A DNA stretch of 64,000 nt from the NCBI RefSeq assembly GCF_029211185.1, contig NZ_JARGDO010000008.1, forward strand, positions 62,001 to 126,000, read 5' to 3'. How positions within the stretch are numbered: the first letter of the stretch is position 1; each line of letters starts with the position of its first letter. The notes under the pieces are model-generated. The model ran no database searches. It was given only the letters and a program-made list of their open reading frames with translations, and was not told the origin of the DNA. Shown here in pieces: positions 46,880 through 55,987 of this stretch. The position numbers were made by a program, and so were the translations under genes. The stretch is from Tessaracoccus caeni (GTDB taxonomy: Bacteria; Actinomycetota; Actinomycetes; Propionibacteriales; Propionibacteriaceae).

Positions 46880-48088
46880 GTGCTCAAGGGGCTCCAAGCC
46901 TGGTGGGAGCGGGTCAGCGACACCGATACGGTGGCGCATCTGCTGGCTGCCACTGAACGCTACGGCAAACGCCTCGGCCCGGCCTTCGCCGGCGCCATCA
47001 CCTACTTCTCGGTGCTGTCCATGGTGCCGATCCTGATGTTCTCGCTCGCCCTCACCGGCATGGTGCTCACCCAGTTCCGCCCAGATCTGCTGCAGTGGGT
47101 GCAGGATCAGATCCATGTCGTGCTGGGCGGCATGCAGGTCGCCGACGCCGAGTCGGATACCGGCTTCGCCAAGCAGCTTGGAACCTTCCTGGTGGAGACT
47201 TTGACGGGCTGGCGAAGCCTGCTTGGCGTCGCCCTGCTCACCGCGGCCTACTCGGGTGCCAACTGGGTAGGCAACCTGAAGCGAGCCGTTCGCGTCATGT
47301 GGTGCGACCGGATGGGCGACGCCGCCGAACGCAAGAACTTCTTCGTCGAACTGGGCTGGAACCTGCTGATCTTCCTCGGCTTGCTCTTGAGCGTGGTCCT
47401 CGGCATCGCCTTGGCGCAAGGCGGCTCCACATTCTCAGAGCAGTTGATCGGGTGGCTGGGGTGGTCCCACGTGTCGGGCATCTCGTTCTGGTTGCGGGTG
47501 ATCAGCATCGCGCTGACGTTCATGGTCAGCTTCCTGCTGTTCGCCTTCCTCTTCGTGGTGCTGCCCAACCAGCCGGCGGCGCGCCGCGTGCGGGCGATCG
47601 GCATACTGGCCGGCGCACTCGCGCTGACGGTGATCCAGCAGTTGGCGGGCACCATCATGGGGCTGCTGTCCCAAGGACGCGCAGCCGCCGTGTTCGGGCC
47701 GATCATTGTGCTGATGCTGTTGCTCAACGTGCTGGCCAGCATCATCCTGCTGATCGCGGCCTGGATCGGTACCGATCACACCTGGCCGCATTACCGAGCC
47801 CAGATTCGCGAGGAACGCGCGCAGGGCACGATGCACGAGTTCGCCTTCGACGAGGATCTCGACGACGAGCCCGTGATTCCCGACCGGGTCGCAGCCGCCA
47901 TCCCGCTAGACAGCATCCGCGACGCCGCCTTCGTGCCCGAACCCGATCCCAATCTGACCGTGCGCCAGGACGTCGCCGCCAACGCCGTCAAGGTCGGCAC
48001 CGGCGTCGGCTACACCCTGGGAGCGGCCACCGGCCTCGGTATCGGAGCGATCATCGTCTCGATCGTGAGCTGGTTCCGCCGCCGTTGA
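46880..48088 (+). CDS. YihY/BrkB family membrane protein
   Basis: A 402-residue inner-membrane protein with about six hydrophobic segments in residues 35-300 and the family start RYGKRLGPAFAGAITYFSVLSMVPIL. A C-terminal cytoplasmic tail of about 60 residues follows, ending in a hydrophobic stretch (VGYTLGAATGLGIGAIIVSIVSWFRRR). The YihY family was once called RNase BN by mistake; its real role is unknown. GTG start nine bases after merR, with likely co-transcription. REP-like repeats follow. Confidence 0.85.
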   Translation: MLKGLQAWWERVSDTDTVAHLLAATERYGKRLGPAFAGAITYFSVLSMVPILMFSLALTGMVLTQFRPDLLQWVQDQIHVVLGGMQVADAESDTGFAKQLGTFLVETLTGWRSLLGVALLTAAYSGANWVGNLKRAVRVMWCDRMGDAAERKNFFVELGWNLLIFLGLLLSVVLGIALAQGGSTFSEQLIGWLGWSHVSGISFWLRVISIALTFMVSFLLFAFLFVVLPNQPAARRVRAIGILAGALALTVIQQLAGTIMGLLSQGRAAAVFGPIIVLMLLLNVLASIILLIAAWIGTDHTWPHYRAQIREERAQGTMHEFAFDEDLDDEPVIPDRVAAAIPLDSIRDAAFVPEPDPNLTVRQDVAANAVKVGTGVGYTLGAATGLGIGAIIVSIVSWFRRR

Positions 48089-48090
48089 CC

Positions 48091-48104
48091 CACGCTCTTT
48101 GAGG
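48091..48104 (+). repeat. Partial copy of the REP-like element
   Basis: cacgctctttgagg repeats the first 14 bases of the copies at 48107 and 48173; only 16 bases separate its start from the next copy, a tandem partial duplication. Confidence 0.6.
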
Positions 48105-48106
48105 TT

Positions 48107-48143
48107 GACGCTCTTTGAGGTGCGGAGCGCAGCGGAGCCTCGA
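48107..48143 (+). repeat. REP-like intergenic palindrome, copy A
   Basis: Starts acgctctttgaggtgcgg (after one g) and ends agcggagcctcga. Identical to copy B over the core of about 35 bases. It lies just after the yihY stop. Confidence 0.75.
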
Positions 48144-48172
48144 CAGTTAAGGAGGGCGCGAAGCACCACAAT

Positions 48173-48216
48173 CACGCTCTTTGAGGTGCGGAGCGCAGCG
48201 GAGCCTCGAAAAGAGC
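48173..48216 (+). repeat. REP-like intergenic palindrome, copy B
   Basis: The most complete copy: outer arms gctcttt/aaagagc (with one bulge) and inner gagg/cctc arms enclose gcggagcgcagcgg. The element may also terminate yihY transcription. Confidence 0.75.
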
Positions 48217-48248
48217 AGGACCGCAGAACCACACAAGCAAATAGAAAA

Positions 48249-48283
48249 GAACCCCCGCCGCTCCAACGAGTCGGCGGGGGTTC
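48249..48283 (-). terminator. Intrinsic terminator after pfp
   Basis: A perfect 12-base-pair stem (48249-48260 with 48272-48283) followed on the minus strand by ttttct, 12 bases past the pfp stop. Confidence 0.9.
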
Positions 48284-48294
48284 TCGGTGTCAGC

Positions 48295-49518
48295 TCAGTG
48301 CGAGACCACCGCGGCAGCGGGCTGGGCCTGGCCGATGGCGTCGAGCATGTCGATGTACCACTGCTGGGTGATGTCGAACGGCTTGCCGCCCTTGATCCGG
48401 TCGAAGGCGATGGCGCTGAGCACGTCGCCGTTCTCCTCGTCGTGGCCGATGACGCCGGGCTCGCCGCGCAGGGCGCTGTCGACGGCGAGGTCGGTGCACT
48501 GCTTGATCAGCGCCAGGTCGGCGTCGTTGGCGGCGGCCGAGCGGGAGAAGTAGCCGGACTTCTGGATCATGACCTTCTCGGCGCTCAGCTTCTCCGCGAA
48601 CTGGGAGGCGAACCAGGCGCCGGGGTTGACCTTGTCGAGCTTCACGTGGCCGAAGGGATCCCGCGGCACCTCTTCGCCGGCGGCCTCCATCTCGGCGATG
48701 ATCGAATCGAGGCCGGCGCCCTCCGAGAGGAAGATCGTGACGTTGCCCACCTCGTCCATCACCTTGTTCAGGCGCTCGGCCTCGGCGGCGATGTCGATGA
48801 CGCCCTCGGGCACGTAGACGCCGTGGATGTCCCAGGCCTCGCGGCTGAGGCCGATCTCCGGCAGCCACCGCTGCTCGTCGAGCCACTCGCGGTACTTCTG
48901 CGCGGTGGCGGCGGTCAGCCAGCCGCAGTTGCGGCCCATGACCTCGTGCACGATCAGCATCCGGGAGCCGGAGTTGTGCTCGGCGACGATGTTCTGGGCG
49001 AAGATCGAGCCCTGCTCGGCAGCGGTCCATGCTCCGAGCGACTGGCGGATCGGGATCACGTCGTTGTCGATGGTCTTGGGCAGGCCGACGACGGTCAGGC
49101 CGTAGTCGTGCTCGGCGAGGTACGCCGCCAGGTCGGCCGCGGTGGTGTTGGTGTCGTCGCCGCCGACGGTGTGCAGCACGTCGACGCCATCGGCCACCAG
49201 GCGATCAGCCGCCACCTGCAGCGGGTTTGCGCCCTCTTCGACGAGGCCGCGCTTGACCAGATCCTTGGCATTGGTGAGCTTGACGCGCGAGTTGCCGACG
49301 GGGGAGCCGCCGAACTTGTGCAGCAGTGCCGCGTCCTTGCGTACCTCGTCGGTGACGGTGAGGTAGTCGCCCTTGAGCAGGCCCTGGTAGCCGTGCCGGT
49401 AGGCGATGATCTCAACCTCGGGGGCGAGCTGGGTGTAGCGCTCGATGAGTCCGCCGATGGCGGAGGACAGGCAGGGGGCGAAGCCACCGGCCGTGAGGAT
49501 GGCTACCTTCTGGACCAT
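48295..49518 (-). CDS. pfp: Pyrophosphate-dependent 6-phosphofructokinase
   Basis: A 407-residue PFK that phosphorylates fructose 6-phosphate reversibly with pyrophosphate. The opening QKVAILTAGGFAPCLSSAIG, the phosphoryl-donor loop GGDDTNT with aspartate in place of the glycine of ATP-PFK, and PKTIDND with the PPi-specific lysine identify the PPi form. The sequence type matches the classic enzyme of Propionibacterium freudenreichii. The ATG at 49518 has AAAGGAA upstream; the 14-codon longer frame is not used. A strong terminator follows. Confidence 0.95.
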   Translation of the reverse strand: MVQKVAILTAGGFAPCLSSAIGGLIERYTQLAPEVEIIAYRHGYQGLLKGDYLTVTDEVRKDAALLHKFGGSPVGNSRVKLTNAKDLVKRGLVEEGANPLQVAADRLVADGVDVLHTVGGDDTNTTAADLAAYLAEHDYGLTVVGLPKTIDNDVIPIRQSLGAWTAAEQGSIFAQNIVAEHNSGSRMLIVHEVMGRNCGWLTAATAQKYREWLDEQRWLPEIGLSREAWDIHGVYVPEGVIDIAAEAERLNKVMDEVGNVTIFLSEGAGLDSIIAEMEAAGEEVPRDPFGHVKLDKVNPGAWFASQFAEKLSAEKVMIQKSGYFSRSAAANDADLALIKQCTDLAVDSALRGEPGVIGHDEENGDVLSAIAFDRIKGGKPFDITQQWYIDMLDAIGQAQPAAAVVSH

Positions 49519-49709
49519 GAGGTTCCTTTCTTGCTTTCCAAGAGTGGGGTGCGGGACCACCTCGTTCTACGACGGGACGTCGGCGCACTACAGGCCACCC
49601 TAACGGACGTAGAGATTTCGCGGATAGGCGACCCGGTATGTTCCGCACCTTGTCCACAGGACGTCGTGGTCGCGTGGTAGTGACCGAGGGCTCCTGCCAG
49701 GATGGGGCG

Positions 49710-50132
49710 ATGAAGAGCGGGAGCAGGGGACTGGCGGTGTCGGTGGAGGCCGCCATCCTGCTGCCGGTGCTGGTTTTGTTCATCGGTCTGCTCGCGACAT
49801 CGGCGCGGGTGGCGCTCACCCAACAGGCCTTGAACGCGGTGGCGGCGCAGGCCGCGCGGGCCACGAGCCTGGAGCGCTCGGCGGCCGAGGGACGCCGCCA
49901 CGCGGAGGAGGCCGTGGAGGTCGGGCTTCGGGAGCAGGGCGTCGAATGCCTGACGTCGAGGATCAGCATCGACGCTGCCGCGCTCGAGGCCCCGCTCGGC
50001 AGCTCTGGCGAGGTGAAGATCTCGATCGACTGCGTGATCGGTGTCGCGGACGTGACCTTGCCGACCTTTCCCGGCAGTTTCCCGCTGACGGGCCACGCCA
50101 CGTCGTCGGTGGATCGATACCGGCACCGGTAG
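49710..50132 (+). CDS. TadE-like pseudopilin/secreted protein
   Basis: A 140-residue protein with a short basic N-terminus, the TadE-type segment GLAVSVEAAILLPVLVLFIGLL (E about 12 at the usual position of pseudopilins) and a mostly extracytoplasmic domain with two cysteines. TadE proteins are processed membrane-anchored subunits of tight-adherence pili, but no tadABC genes are present here, so it is an orphan. The ATG at 49710 follows a GGATGGGG stretch. It is preceded by the divergent pfp promoter region. Confidence 0.75.
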   Translation: MKSGSRGLAVSVEAAILLPVLVLFIGLLATSARVALTQQALNAVAAQAARATSLERSAAEGRRHAEEAVEVGLREQGVECLTSRISIDAAALEAPLGSSGEVKISIDCVIGVADVTLPTFPGSFPLTGHATSSVDRYRHR

Positions 50133-50141
50133 AGTGTGGTG

Positions 50142-50762
50142 ATGGCCCAGTTCATCGATATTCATCCGGTCAATCCGCAGCCTCGGGCGCTCCAGCAGGC
50201 CGTGCGTATCCTCCAAGACGGCGGCCTGATCGTATACCCCACGGACTCCTGTTTCGCGCTCGGCTGCACGCTCGGTAACTCCGCAGGCATTGAGCAGATC
50301 AAGCGGATCCGCAACCTGAACGACAAGCATCACTTCACGTTGATCGTCGACGAGTTCGCCAAGCTCGGCCAGTTCGTCGAGATGGACAACTGGAAGTTCC
50401 GCATGGTGAAGGCGGCCACACCCGGCCCCTATACCTTCATCCTGAAGGCCACCCGCGAGGTGCCGAAGATGATGCAGCATCCGAAGAAGCGCACGGTGGG
50501 CGTACGGATTCCCAATCACCGCACCACGCGCGCGCTGCTCGACGCACTGGGCGCTCCGCTGCTGTCCTCGACCCTGCTGCTGCCCGACGAGGATCAGCCG
50601 CTGGTCGACTCCTGGGAGATCAAGGAACGCCTCGATCACCAGGTGGATGCCGTCATCGACTCGGGGGAATGCGGCACCGAGCCCACCACCGTCGTCGACC
50701 TCACCGGCGACGAGCCCGTCGTCGAGCGCGTCGGTGCAGGGGATCCGTCACCTTTCGAGTAG
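50142..50762 (+). CDS. yciO: YciO family protein (YrdC/Sua5 fold)
   Basis: A 206-residue protein matching YciO of E. coli rather than YrdC/Tsa[31 protein letters not shown] and [15 protein letters not shown] are present. The fold binds nucleotide and tRNA and, in TsaC/Sua5, makes threonylcarbamoyl-AMP for the t6A modification. YciO homologues have weaker or unclear activity, so a true tRNA role is not assured. The ATG at 50142 is preferred over GTGs at 50136 and 50139. DUF1846 follows after 22 bases. Confidence 0.88.
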   Translation: MAQFIDIHPVNPQPRALQQAVRILQDGGLIVYPTDSCFALGCTLGNSAGIEQIKRIRNLNDKHHFTLIVDEFAKLGQFVEMDNWKFRMVKAATPGPYTFILKATREVPKMMQHPKKRTVGVRIPNHRTTRALLDALGAPLLSSTLLLPDEDQPLVDSWEIKERLDHQVDAVIDSGECGTEPTTVVDLTGDEPVVERVGAGDPSPFE

Positions 50763-50784
50763 CCGCAGCGCTAAGGTTGGCCGG

Positions 50785-52272
50785 GTGAGAGAGCCCGGAT
50801 TCGATCGTGAGCGTTACCTGGCGATGCAGTCGCAGCACATCCAGCAGCGACGCGAGCAGTTCGGCGGCAAGCTGTACCTAGAATTCGGCGGCAAGCTGTT
50901 CGACGACAACCACGCCTCCCGGGTACTGCCGGGCTTCACCCCGGACAACAAGATCCGGATGCTGGAGCAGCTTTCCGACGAGGTAGAGATCGTGATCGTG
51001 ATCAACGCGATGGATCTGCAGCGCAACAAGATGCGCTCCGATGTCGGCATCGCGTACGACGCGGACGTGCTGCGGCACATCGATGTGTTCCGCTCCTACG
51101 GCCTCTACGTCGGCTCCGTCGTGATCTCGCACGTCACCGACGACAATCGCCAGGCCAGGGCGTTCAAGCGGAAGCTGGAGCGGCAGGGCATCAAGGTCTA
51201 CCGGCACTATCCCATCAAGGGTTATCCCAACGACGTGCAGCTGGTGGTCAGCGACCATGGCTACGGCCGCAACGACTACATCGAGACCAGCCGTGACCTC
51301 ATCGTCGTGACCGCGCCGGGACCGGGCAGCGGCAAGATGGCCACCTGCCTGTCGCAGCTGTTCCACGACCATCAGCGGGGCATCAGTTCCGGCTACGCCA
51401 AGTACGAGACCTTCCCCATCTGGAACCTCCCGCTCGACCATCCGGTCAACGTCGCTTACGAGGCCGCCACTGCCGACCTGGACGACGTCAACATGATCGA
51501 CCCCTTCCATCTGGCGGCCTATGGCAGCTCGGCGGTGAACTATAACCGCGACGTCGAGGTCTTCCCCGTGCTCTCGCTGTTGTTCGAGCGGCTGCTCGGC
51601 TCGTCACCGTACAAGTCGCCCACCGACATGGGCGTCAACATGGCCGGGCACTGCATCTCCGACGACGACATCTGCCGTCGGGCCTCCGAGCAAGAGGTGA
51701 TCCGGCGCTACTATCAGGCGCTGGTGCAGGAGAAGAAGGACGAACTCGAACCCCACATGTCCAACCGGATCGCCCTGCTGATGAGCAGCCTCGGGGTGAA
51801 GCCGGAGGATCGCCCCGTCGTCGCTCCGGCGCTCGAGCGCGCGCGGCGTACGAAGGAGCCCGCCGCAGCACTGGAGCTGCCGGACGGCCGGATCATCACC
51901 GGCAAGACGTCCCCGCTGCTGGGAGCCTGCTCAGCTATGCTGCTGGATTCGCTGAAGGCTCTCGCCGGCATCGATCCCGCGGTGCGACTGCTGGCACCGG
52001 AGTCGATCGAACCGATCCAGCGCCTCAAGACCGAGCACCTGGGCAGCCGCAATCCGCGTCTGCACACCGACGAGGTCCTGATCGCCTTGTCGGTCAGCGC
52101 CAACGGTGACGAGCACGCTCGACGTGCCCTGGAGGTGCTGCAAGAGCTGCGCGGCTGCAACGTGCACACGAGCGTGATCCTCGGCCCCGTCGACGAGGCC
52201 ATCTTCCGCAACCTCGGCGTCCAGATCACCAGCGAGCCCGTCTACCAGACCAAGCGCCTCTACCGTCGTTGA
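50785..52272 (+). CDS. DUF1846 (UPF0371) family protein
   Basis: A 495-residue protein, the usual family length. The start [21 protein letters not shown], the segment [14 protein letters not shown] and the end ([13 protein letters not shown]) are typical of DUF1846. The P-loop-like GPGSGK hints at nucleotide binding, but no activity is known. The GTG at 50785 is chosen because the longer frame at 50647 lies inside yciO and reads as low-complexity serine/proline. The three-lipoprotein cluster follows 18 bases later. Confidence 0.85.
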   Translation: MREPGFDRERYLAMQSQHIQQRREQFGGKLYLEFGGKLFDDNHASRVLPGFTPDNKIRMLEQLSDEVEIVIVINAMDLQRNKMRSDVGIAYDADVLRHIDVFRSYGLYVGSVVISHVTDDNRQARAFKRKLERQGIKVYRHYPIKGYPNDVQLVVSDHGYGRNDYIETSRDLIVVTAPGPGSGKMATCLSQLFHDHQRGISSGYAKYETFPIWNLPLDHPVNVAYEAATADLDDVNMIDPFHLAAYGSSAVNYNRDVEVFPVLSLLFERLLGSSPYKSPTDMGVNMAGHCISDDDICRRASEQEVIRRYYQALVQEKKDELEPHMSNRIALLMSSLGVKPEDRPVVAPALERARRTKEPAAALELPDGRIITGKTSPLLGACSAMLLDSLKALAGIDPAVRLLAPESIEPIQRLKTEHLGSRNPRLHTDEVLIALSVSANGDEHARRALEVLQELRGCNVHTSVILGPVDEAIFRNLGVQITSEPVYQTKRLYRR

Positions 52273-52290
52273 TGTGAGAGCTGAGACGAG

Positions 52291-53307
52291 ATGACAATGC
52301 CCCTGCCGAGGATCTCTCGTGCGATCGCGGCGGTGTTGTCGGGTGGTCTCGTGCTCGCGGGGTGCACCGTCGGCGTCGAAGAGAGCGATGAGGAGGTACT
52401 TGGCGCTCTCGACGAATACATGCGGGTGCTGTGGGATGTGCAGGACATGACGGAGGATGCCCTCAAGAAGGCGCATATGGCTCGCGAAGAGTTCACCGCG
52501 AGGTGCATGCACGAGCAGGGTTGGACCTACACGCCACTGCCCTTCGAGACGGTGTCGGTCATCGTCGTCGATGGCAGGCAGGAGACCCAGCGCGATGCAC
52601 AGCGGCGCGGCACGTTGGAGTACGCGCAGAAGTTCGGGTACGGGGTGATCTCTTCGCCTGAGCAGGAGATGAGAGGCGAACCCGACATCGCACCGCCGCT
52701 CGATGTCAATCCCAACGACGCCTACGTGGAGTCCCTCACTGAGTCGGAGAGGGCCGTATACAACGAAGCGCTGTTCGGCACAGGCACCGTTGTCGACGAG
52801 GAGTTCGATGACGAGGGTAACCCGATCGTGCAGGAGATCGACTGGAGCACGATGGGCTGCAACGGGAGGGCCTGGGCGGAGACCGAAATCGATCAGCCGT
52901 TCTTGAACTCGGAGGTCGCCGACCTGATAGCTCTCGGTGGTGACGACCTCTACCCGAGCCACGAGAACAACGAGGACATGGCAGCCCTCGAGGACGAATG
53001 GGCGTCGTGCATGGCGGGGAGGGGGCACTATTTCTCGACCCGTTCGGAGGCCGAGCAGCATGTCGACGACGAGCTCGCCCGGCTCTGGGAACGGGTCGAT
53101 CTGGCCGAGCAACCCGACGGTCCGTCGAAGGATGACATGGCCGCCCTGCAAGCGCGGGAGATCGAGCAGGCGGTCGCCGACGTGACGTGCGCCCAGCAGG
53201 TCGATTACGACGGGCGCGCAGATGCGGTGATGCGGGTGGCTCAGCAGAAGTTCGTCGATGCGCACAAGGCCGAGTTGGACGCGCTGGTGGCGAAGTACAA
53301 GGCGTGA
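52291..53307 (+). CDS. Four-cysteine lipoprotein, first of three tandem paralogues
   Basis: A 338-residue secreted lipoprotein: signal peptide with lipobox LAGC (Cys25), then a largely helical acidic domain. Four further cysteines lie in shared motifs: TARCMHEQGW, MGCNGRAW, WASCMAGRGHYF and VTCAQQVDY. The end AQQKFVDAHKAELDALVAKY matches the two paralogues downstream. Spacing suggests two disulfides outside the cell. Function unknown. It follows the DUF1846 gene closely, so this copy may share its transcript, while the other two have larger spacers. It is the most divergent of the three. Confidence 0.7.
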   Translation: MTMPLPRISRAIAAVLSGGLVLAGCTVGVEESDEEVLGALDEYMRVLWDVQDMTEDALKKAHMAREEFTARCMHEQGWTYTPLPFETVSVIVVDGRQETQRDAQRRGTLEYAQKFGYGVISSPEQEMRGEPDIAPPLDVNPNDAYVESLTESERAVYNEALFGTGTVVDEEFDDEGNPIVQEIDWSTMGCNGRAWAETEIDQPFLNSEVADLIALGGDDLYPSHENNEDMAALEDEWASCMAGRGHYFSTRSEAEQHVDDELARLWERVDLAEQPDGPSKDDMAALQAREIEQAVADVTCAQQVDYDGRADAVMRVAQQKFVDAHKAELDALVAKYKA

Positions 53308-53571
53308 GGCAGCTAGGAGATTTCTCGGGCAACGACGTGCAGATCGGAAGTGTGTCAAAAAGTCAAGACTCTGCGGTCGTCGATCTTTGTGTTCGCTGTG
53401 CGACTCACGCGCCCCACTCGCCTGAAACTGTCCCGGTTTCACAGGGTTCGCGGGTCCGCTTCGGGTGTATGTGGATAGCCTGACGGCGTTCGGGTCGCGG
53501 CGGCGCGGCCCGGTCCATCGGCCCGCCCGGCAAAGATGCACCCCGGAGCGGACAGACGAAATGAGGTAACG

Positions 53572-54603
53572 ATGCGCGTCAACAGGTTCCCCCGAGTTCT
53601 CGTGGCGGCGGTGATGGCCGGCGGCCTCGTGCTGACCGGCTGCTCGAAGGACGACGGCAAGGTCGATCCGGAAGCGATGGGCCCCCTTCAGGAGTACCTG
53701 CAGGTGATCTGGGGATCTGAAGAATGGACCGCAGACCGCGCGAAGCAGGAACACGTCCAGCGCGAGGAACTCATCGCGAAGTGCATGAGCGAACAGGGAT
53801 GGGAGTACAAGCCCCAGCCGTGGCAGGACAGCTGGTATCAGAGTTCCGACGATTTGGCCGAGGACGGCCCGCAGTGGGGCACCATCGAGTTCGCCAAGGA
53901 GTACGGCTACGGTGCGGTGAAGTCTCCGTGGAACACGGACGAAGAGGTGATCGAGGATCCTGTTGAAGATCCCGAGCAGTACGTCGACGTCAACGAGGAG
54001 TACGTGATGTCGCTGCCCGAGTCGCAGCGCGACGCCTACTACGAGGCCCTGCATGGCAAGTGGGAGGAGTACGAAGAGCTCGATCCCGATGGCAATCCGA
54101 TCGAACCCTCCTACGACCCCAGCAAGCAGGGCTGCTGGGGCAAGGCGTACGCCGAGGAGCAGGGCGAGCAGCCGTGGGAGGATCCGGAGTTCAAGGAACT
54201 GATGGAGCGCATGGAGACCGAGGTCTGGGGTATCTACGGCTCCGACAGCGGCGAGATGGCCGAAGTGAACAGCGAGTGGGCTACGTGCATGAGCGGCAAG
54301 GGCTACGCGTTCACCTCCCGTAACGAACCTTCGGATCAGATCTACGAGAAGCTCAACAAGATCTATGAAGACCAGGGCACCCAGGAGAACCCGAACGAAG
54401 CCGAGATCAAGGAGCGGCAGGACGCGCTCCACGCCGAGGAAGTCAAGCTGGCCACCGACGACTTCACCTGCGCCGACGAGGTCAAGTACGACAAGCGCGC
54501 TCAGGAGATTCAGTTCGCCGCGGAGCAGAAGTTCGTCGACGAGAACAAGTCGGCGCTGGAGGCGATGAAGGCGAAGTACAAGGACAAGAACAAGAGCGAA
54601 TAG
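53572..54603 (+). CDS. Four-cysteine lipoprotein, second of three
   Basis: A 343-residue paralogue. Lipobox LTGC (Cys24), and the four shared cysteine motifs are AKCMSEQGWEY, QGCWGKAY, WATCMSGKGYAF and FTCADEVKY. The acidic central part is rich in Trp and Tyr (YGYGAVKSPW, YVMSLPESQRDAYYEALHGKW). The C-terminal helix has lysines (KYKDKNKSE). A 264-base upstream spacer contains ggatag at 53473-53478, about 95 bases before the start, a possible -10. GAGGTAAC precedes the ATG. Closest to the third copy. Confidence 0.75.
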   Translation: MRVNRFPRVLVAAVMAGGLVLTGCSKDDGKVDPEAMGPLQEYLQVIWGSEEWTADRAKQEHVQREELIAKCMSEQGWEYKPQPWQDSWYQSSDDLAEDGPQWGTIEFAKEYGYGAVKSPWNTDEEVIEDPVEDPEQYVDVNEEYVMSLPESQRDAYYEALHGKWEEYEELDPDGNPIEPSYDPSKQGCWGKAYAEEQGEQPWEDPEFKELMERMETEVWGIYGSDSGEMAEVNSEWATCMSGKGYAFTSRNEPSDQIYEKLNKIYEDQGTQENPNEAEIKERQDALHAEEVKLATDDFTCADEVKYDKRAQEIQFAAEQKFVDENKSALEAMKAKYKDKNKSE

Positions 54604-54864
54604 CGGGTCGAAGCGGTGGGTCGCACGAAGATCGAACGACAGCGTCGAAGTCAAGAGCCCTTGGCCATCGATCTCTTCCACGGCCGTGTGACCCCCGCTT
54701 CGAGTCCTCTTCCTCATGCCCCCCGGACGTCTCGTTTCGGGTGGCCGAAGCAGGAACCTCGCCGGGCGACGGATAGCATGGCGAGTGTCGGACATGACAG
54801 CGTGGTCCGATCCACGAGCCGTCAGGGGAGCACAAGCCCGGCGGAGAGGCGAAAAGAGGTAGCG

Positions 54865-55890
54865 ATGCGCGTCAACAGGATCCCTCGGATCATCGCGGTG
54901 ATGGTGCTGGCCGGTGGCCTCGCTCTGACCGGCTGCTCGAAGGACACGGAGAAGAACGAGGAAGAGCCCGTCGGCCCCCTCGACAAGTACCTTCAGGCGC
55001 TCTGGGGCAACGAAGAGTTCGACGAAGAGAAGTACAAGAAGGAAGAGGCCGAGCGCCAGGAGTTCATCGCCAAGTGCATGAGCGAGCAGGGCTGGGAGTA
55101 CATCCCCGTGCCGTACCAGGACGGCGGTGTGGTCATCGGCGATGATGGCGACGGCGACGAAGGACCGGCCTACGGCACGCTCGAGTTCGCCCAGAAGTAC
55201 GGCTACGGCGCGGTCAACTGGCCCGGTCAGGACGAGACGGAAGAGCCCGAGGCTCCGATGCCGGAGGAGGAGTACGTCGATCCCAACCAGGATTACGTGA
55301 TGTCGCTCACCGAGAAGGAGCAGTCCGCCTACTACGAGGCCCTCTACGGCAAGTGGGACGACTTCCAAGAGCTCGACCCCGACGGCAACCCGATCGAACC
55401 GTCGTACGACCCCAGCCAGATGGGCTGCTATGGCAAGTCCGAGGCGGAGATCAACGGCGACCAGGTCTGGAACGATCCCGACTACGAGGAGCTCATGAAC
55501 AGCATGAGCGAGGATCTATACCCCACGTCCGAGAACAACGACGAGATGCGGACGCTCGAGAGCGAATGGGCCACCTGCATGACGGGCAAGGGCTACGCGT
55601 TCTCCACCCGTCAAGAGGCGCAGCAGTACATCTGGGACAAGGTCAGCGCGCCCTACGACAACCATGACTGGGAAGCTCAGCCGGACGGCCCGGACGAGGC
55701 TGCGGTGAACGCGGCCCGCGAGGCGGTCCAGGAAGAGGAGATCAAGCAGGCCGTCGACGACTTCACCTGCGCCGACGACATCAAGTACGACGACAAGATG
55801 CAGGAGATCTACTTCGCGAATCAGCAGAAGTTCGTCGACGAGCACAAGACCCAGCTGGAAGCACTGGTCGCAAAGTACGGAAAGAACTGA
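54865..55890 (+). CDS. Four-cysteine lipoprotein, third of three
   Basis: A 341-residue paralogue. Lipobox LTGC (Cys24), then AKCMSEQGWEY, MGCYGKSE, WATCMTGKGYAF and FTCADDIKY. Shares DPDGNPIEPSYDPS with the second copy, near identical there. The upstream 261-base spacer has ggatag at 54771-54776, again about 94 bases before the start. It is followed by the adaptor gene after 97 bases. The start is ATG 54865 with GAGGTAGC upstream, the same start context as the second copy; the 83-codon upstream extension is not coding. Confidence 0.75.
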   Translation: MRVNRIPRIIAVMVLAGGLALTGCSKDTEKNEEEPVGPLDKYLQALWGNEEFDEEKYKKEEAERQEFIAKCMSEQGWEYIPVPYQDGGVVIGDDGDGDEGPAYGTLEFAQKYGYGAVNWPGQDETEEPEAPMPEEEYVDPNQDYVMSLTEKEQSAYYEALYGKWDDFQELDPDGNPIEPSYDPSQMGCYGKSEAEINGDQVWNDPDYEELMNSMSEDLYPTSENNDEMRTLESEWATCMTGKGYAFSTRQEAQQYIWDKVSAPYDNHDWEAQPDGPDEAAVNAAREAVQEEEIKQAVDDFTCADDIKYDDKMQEIYFANQQKFVDEHKTQLEALVAKYGKN

Positions 55891-55987
55891 TCATCCGGCG
55901 GTAAGTCGGATGCAACCAGATGCCCACCCTGGAGCGTCGTGGTGATAGACGGATGGACAGTGACGAACTCATGAGGAGCGTTCGATA

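Noticed and set aside
51931-55368. A very long open frame antisense to the lipoprotein genes
   Set aside because: High GC and third-position bias leave antisense frames open. The translation is low in complexity and lacks recognisable domains, while the plus-strand genes have signal peptides and conserved motifs.
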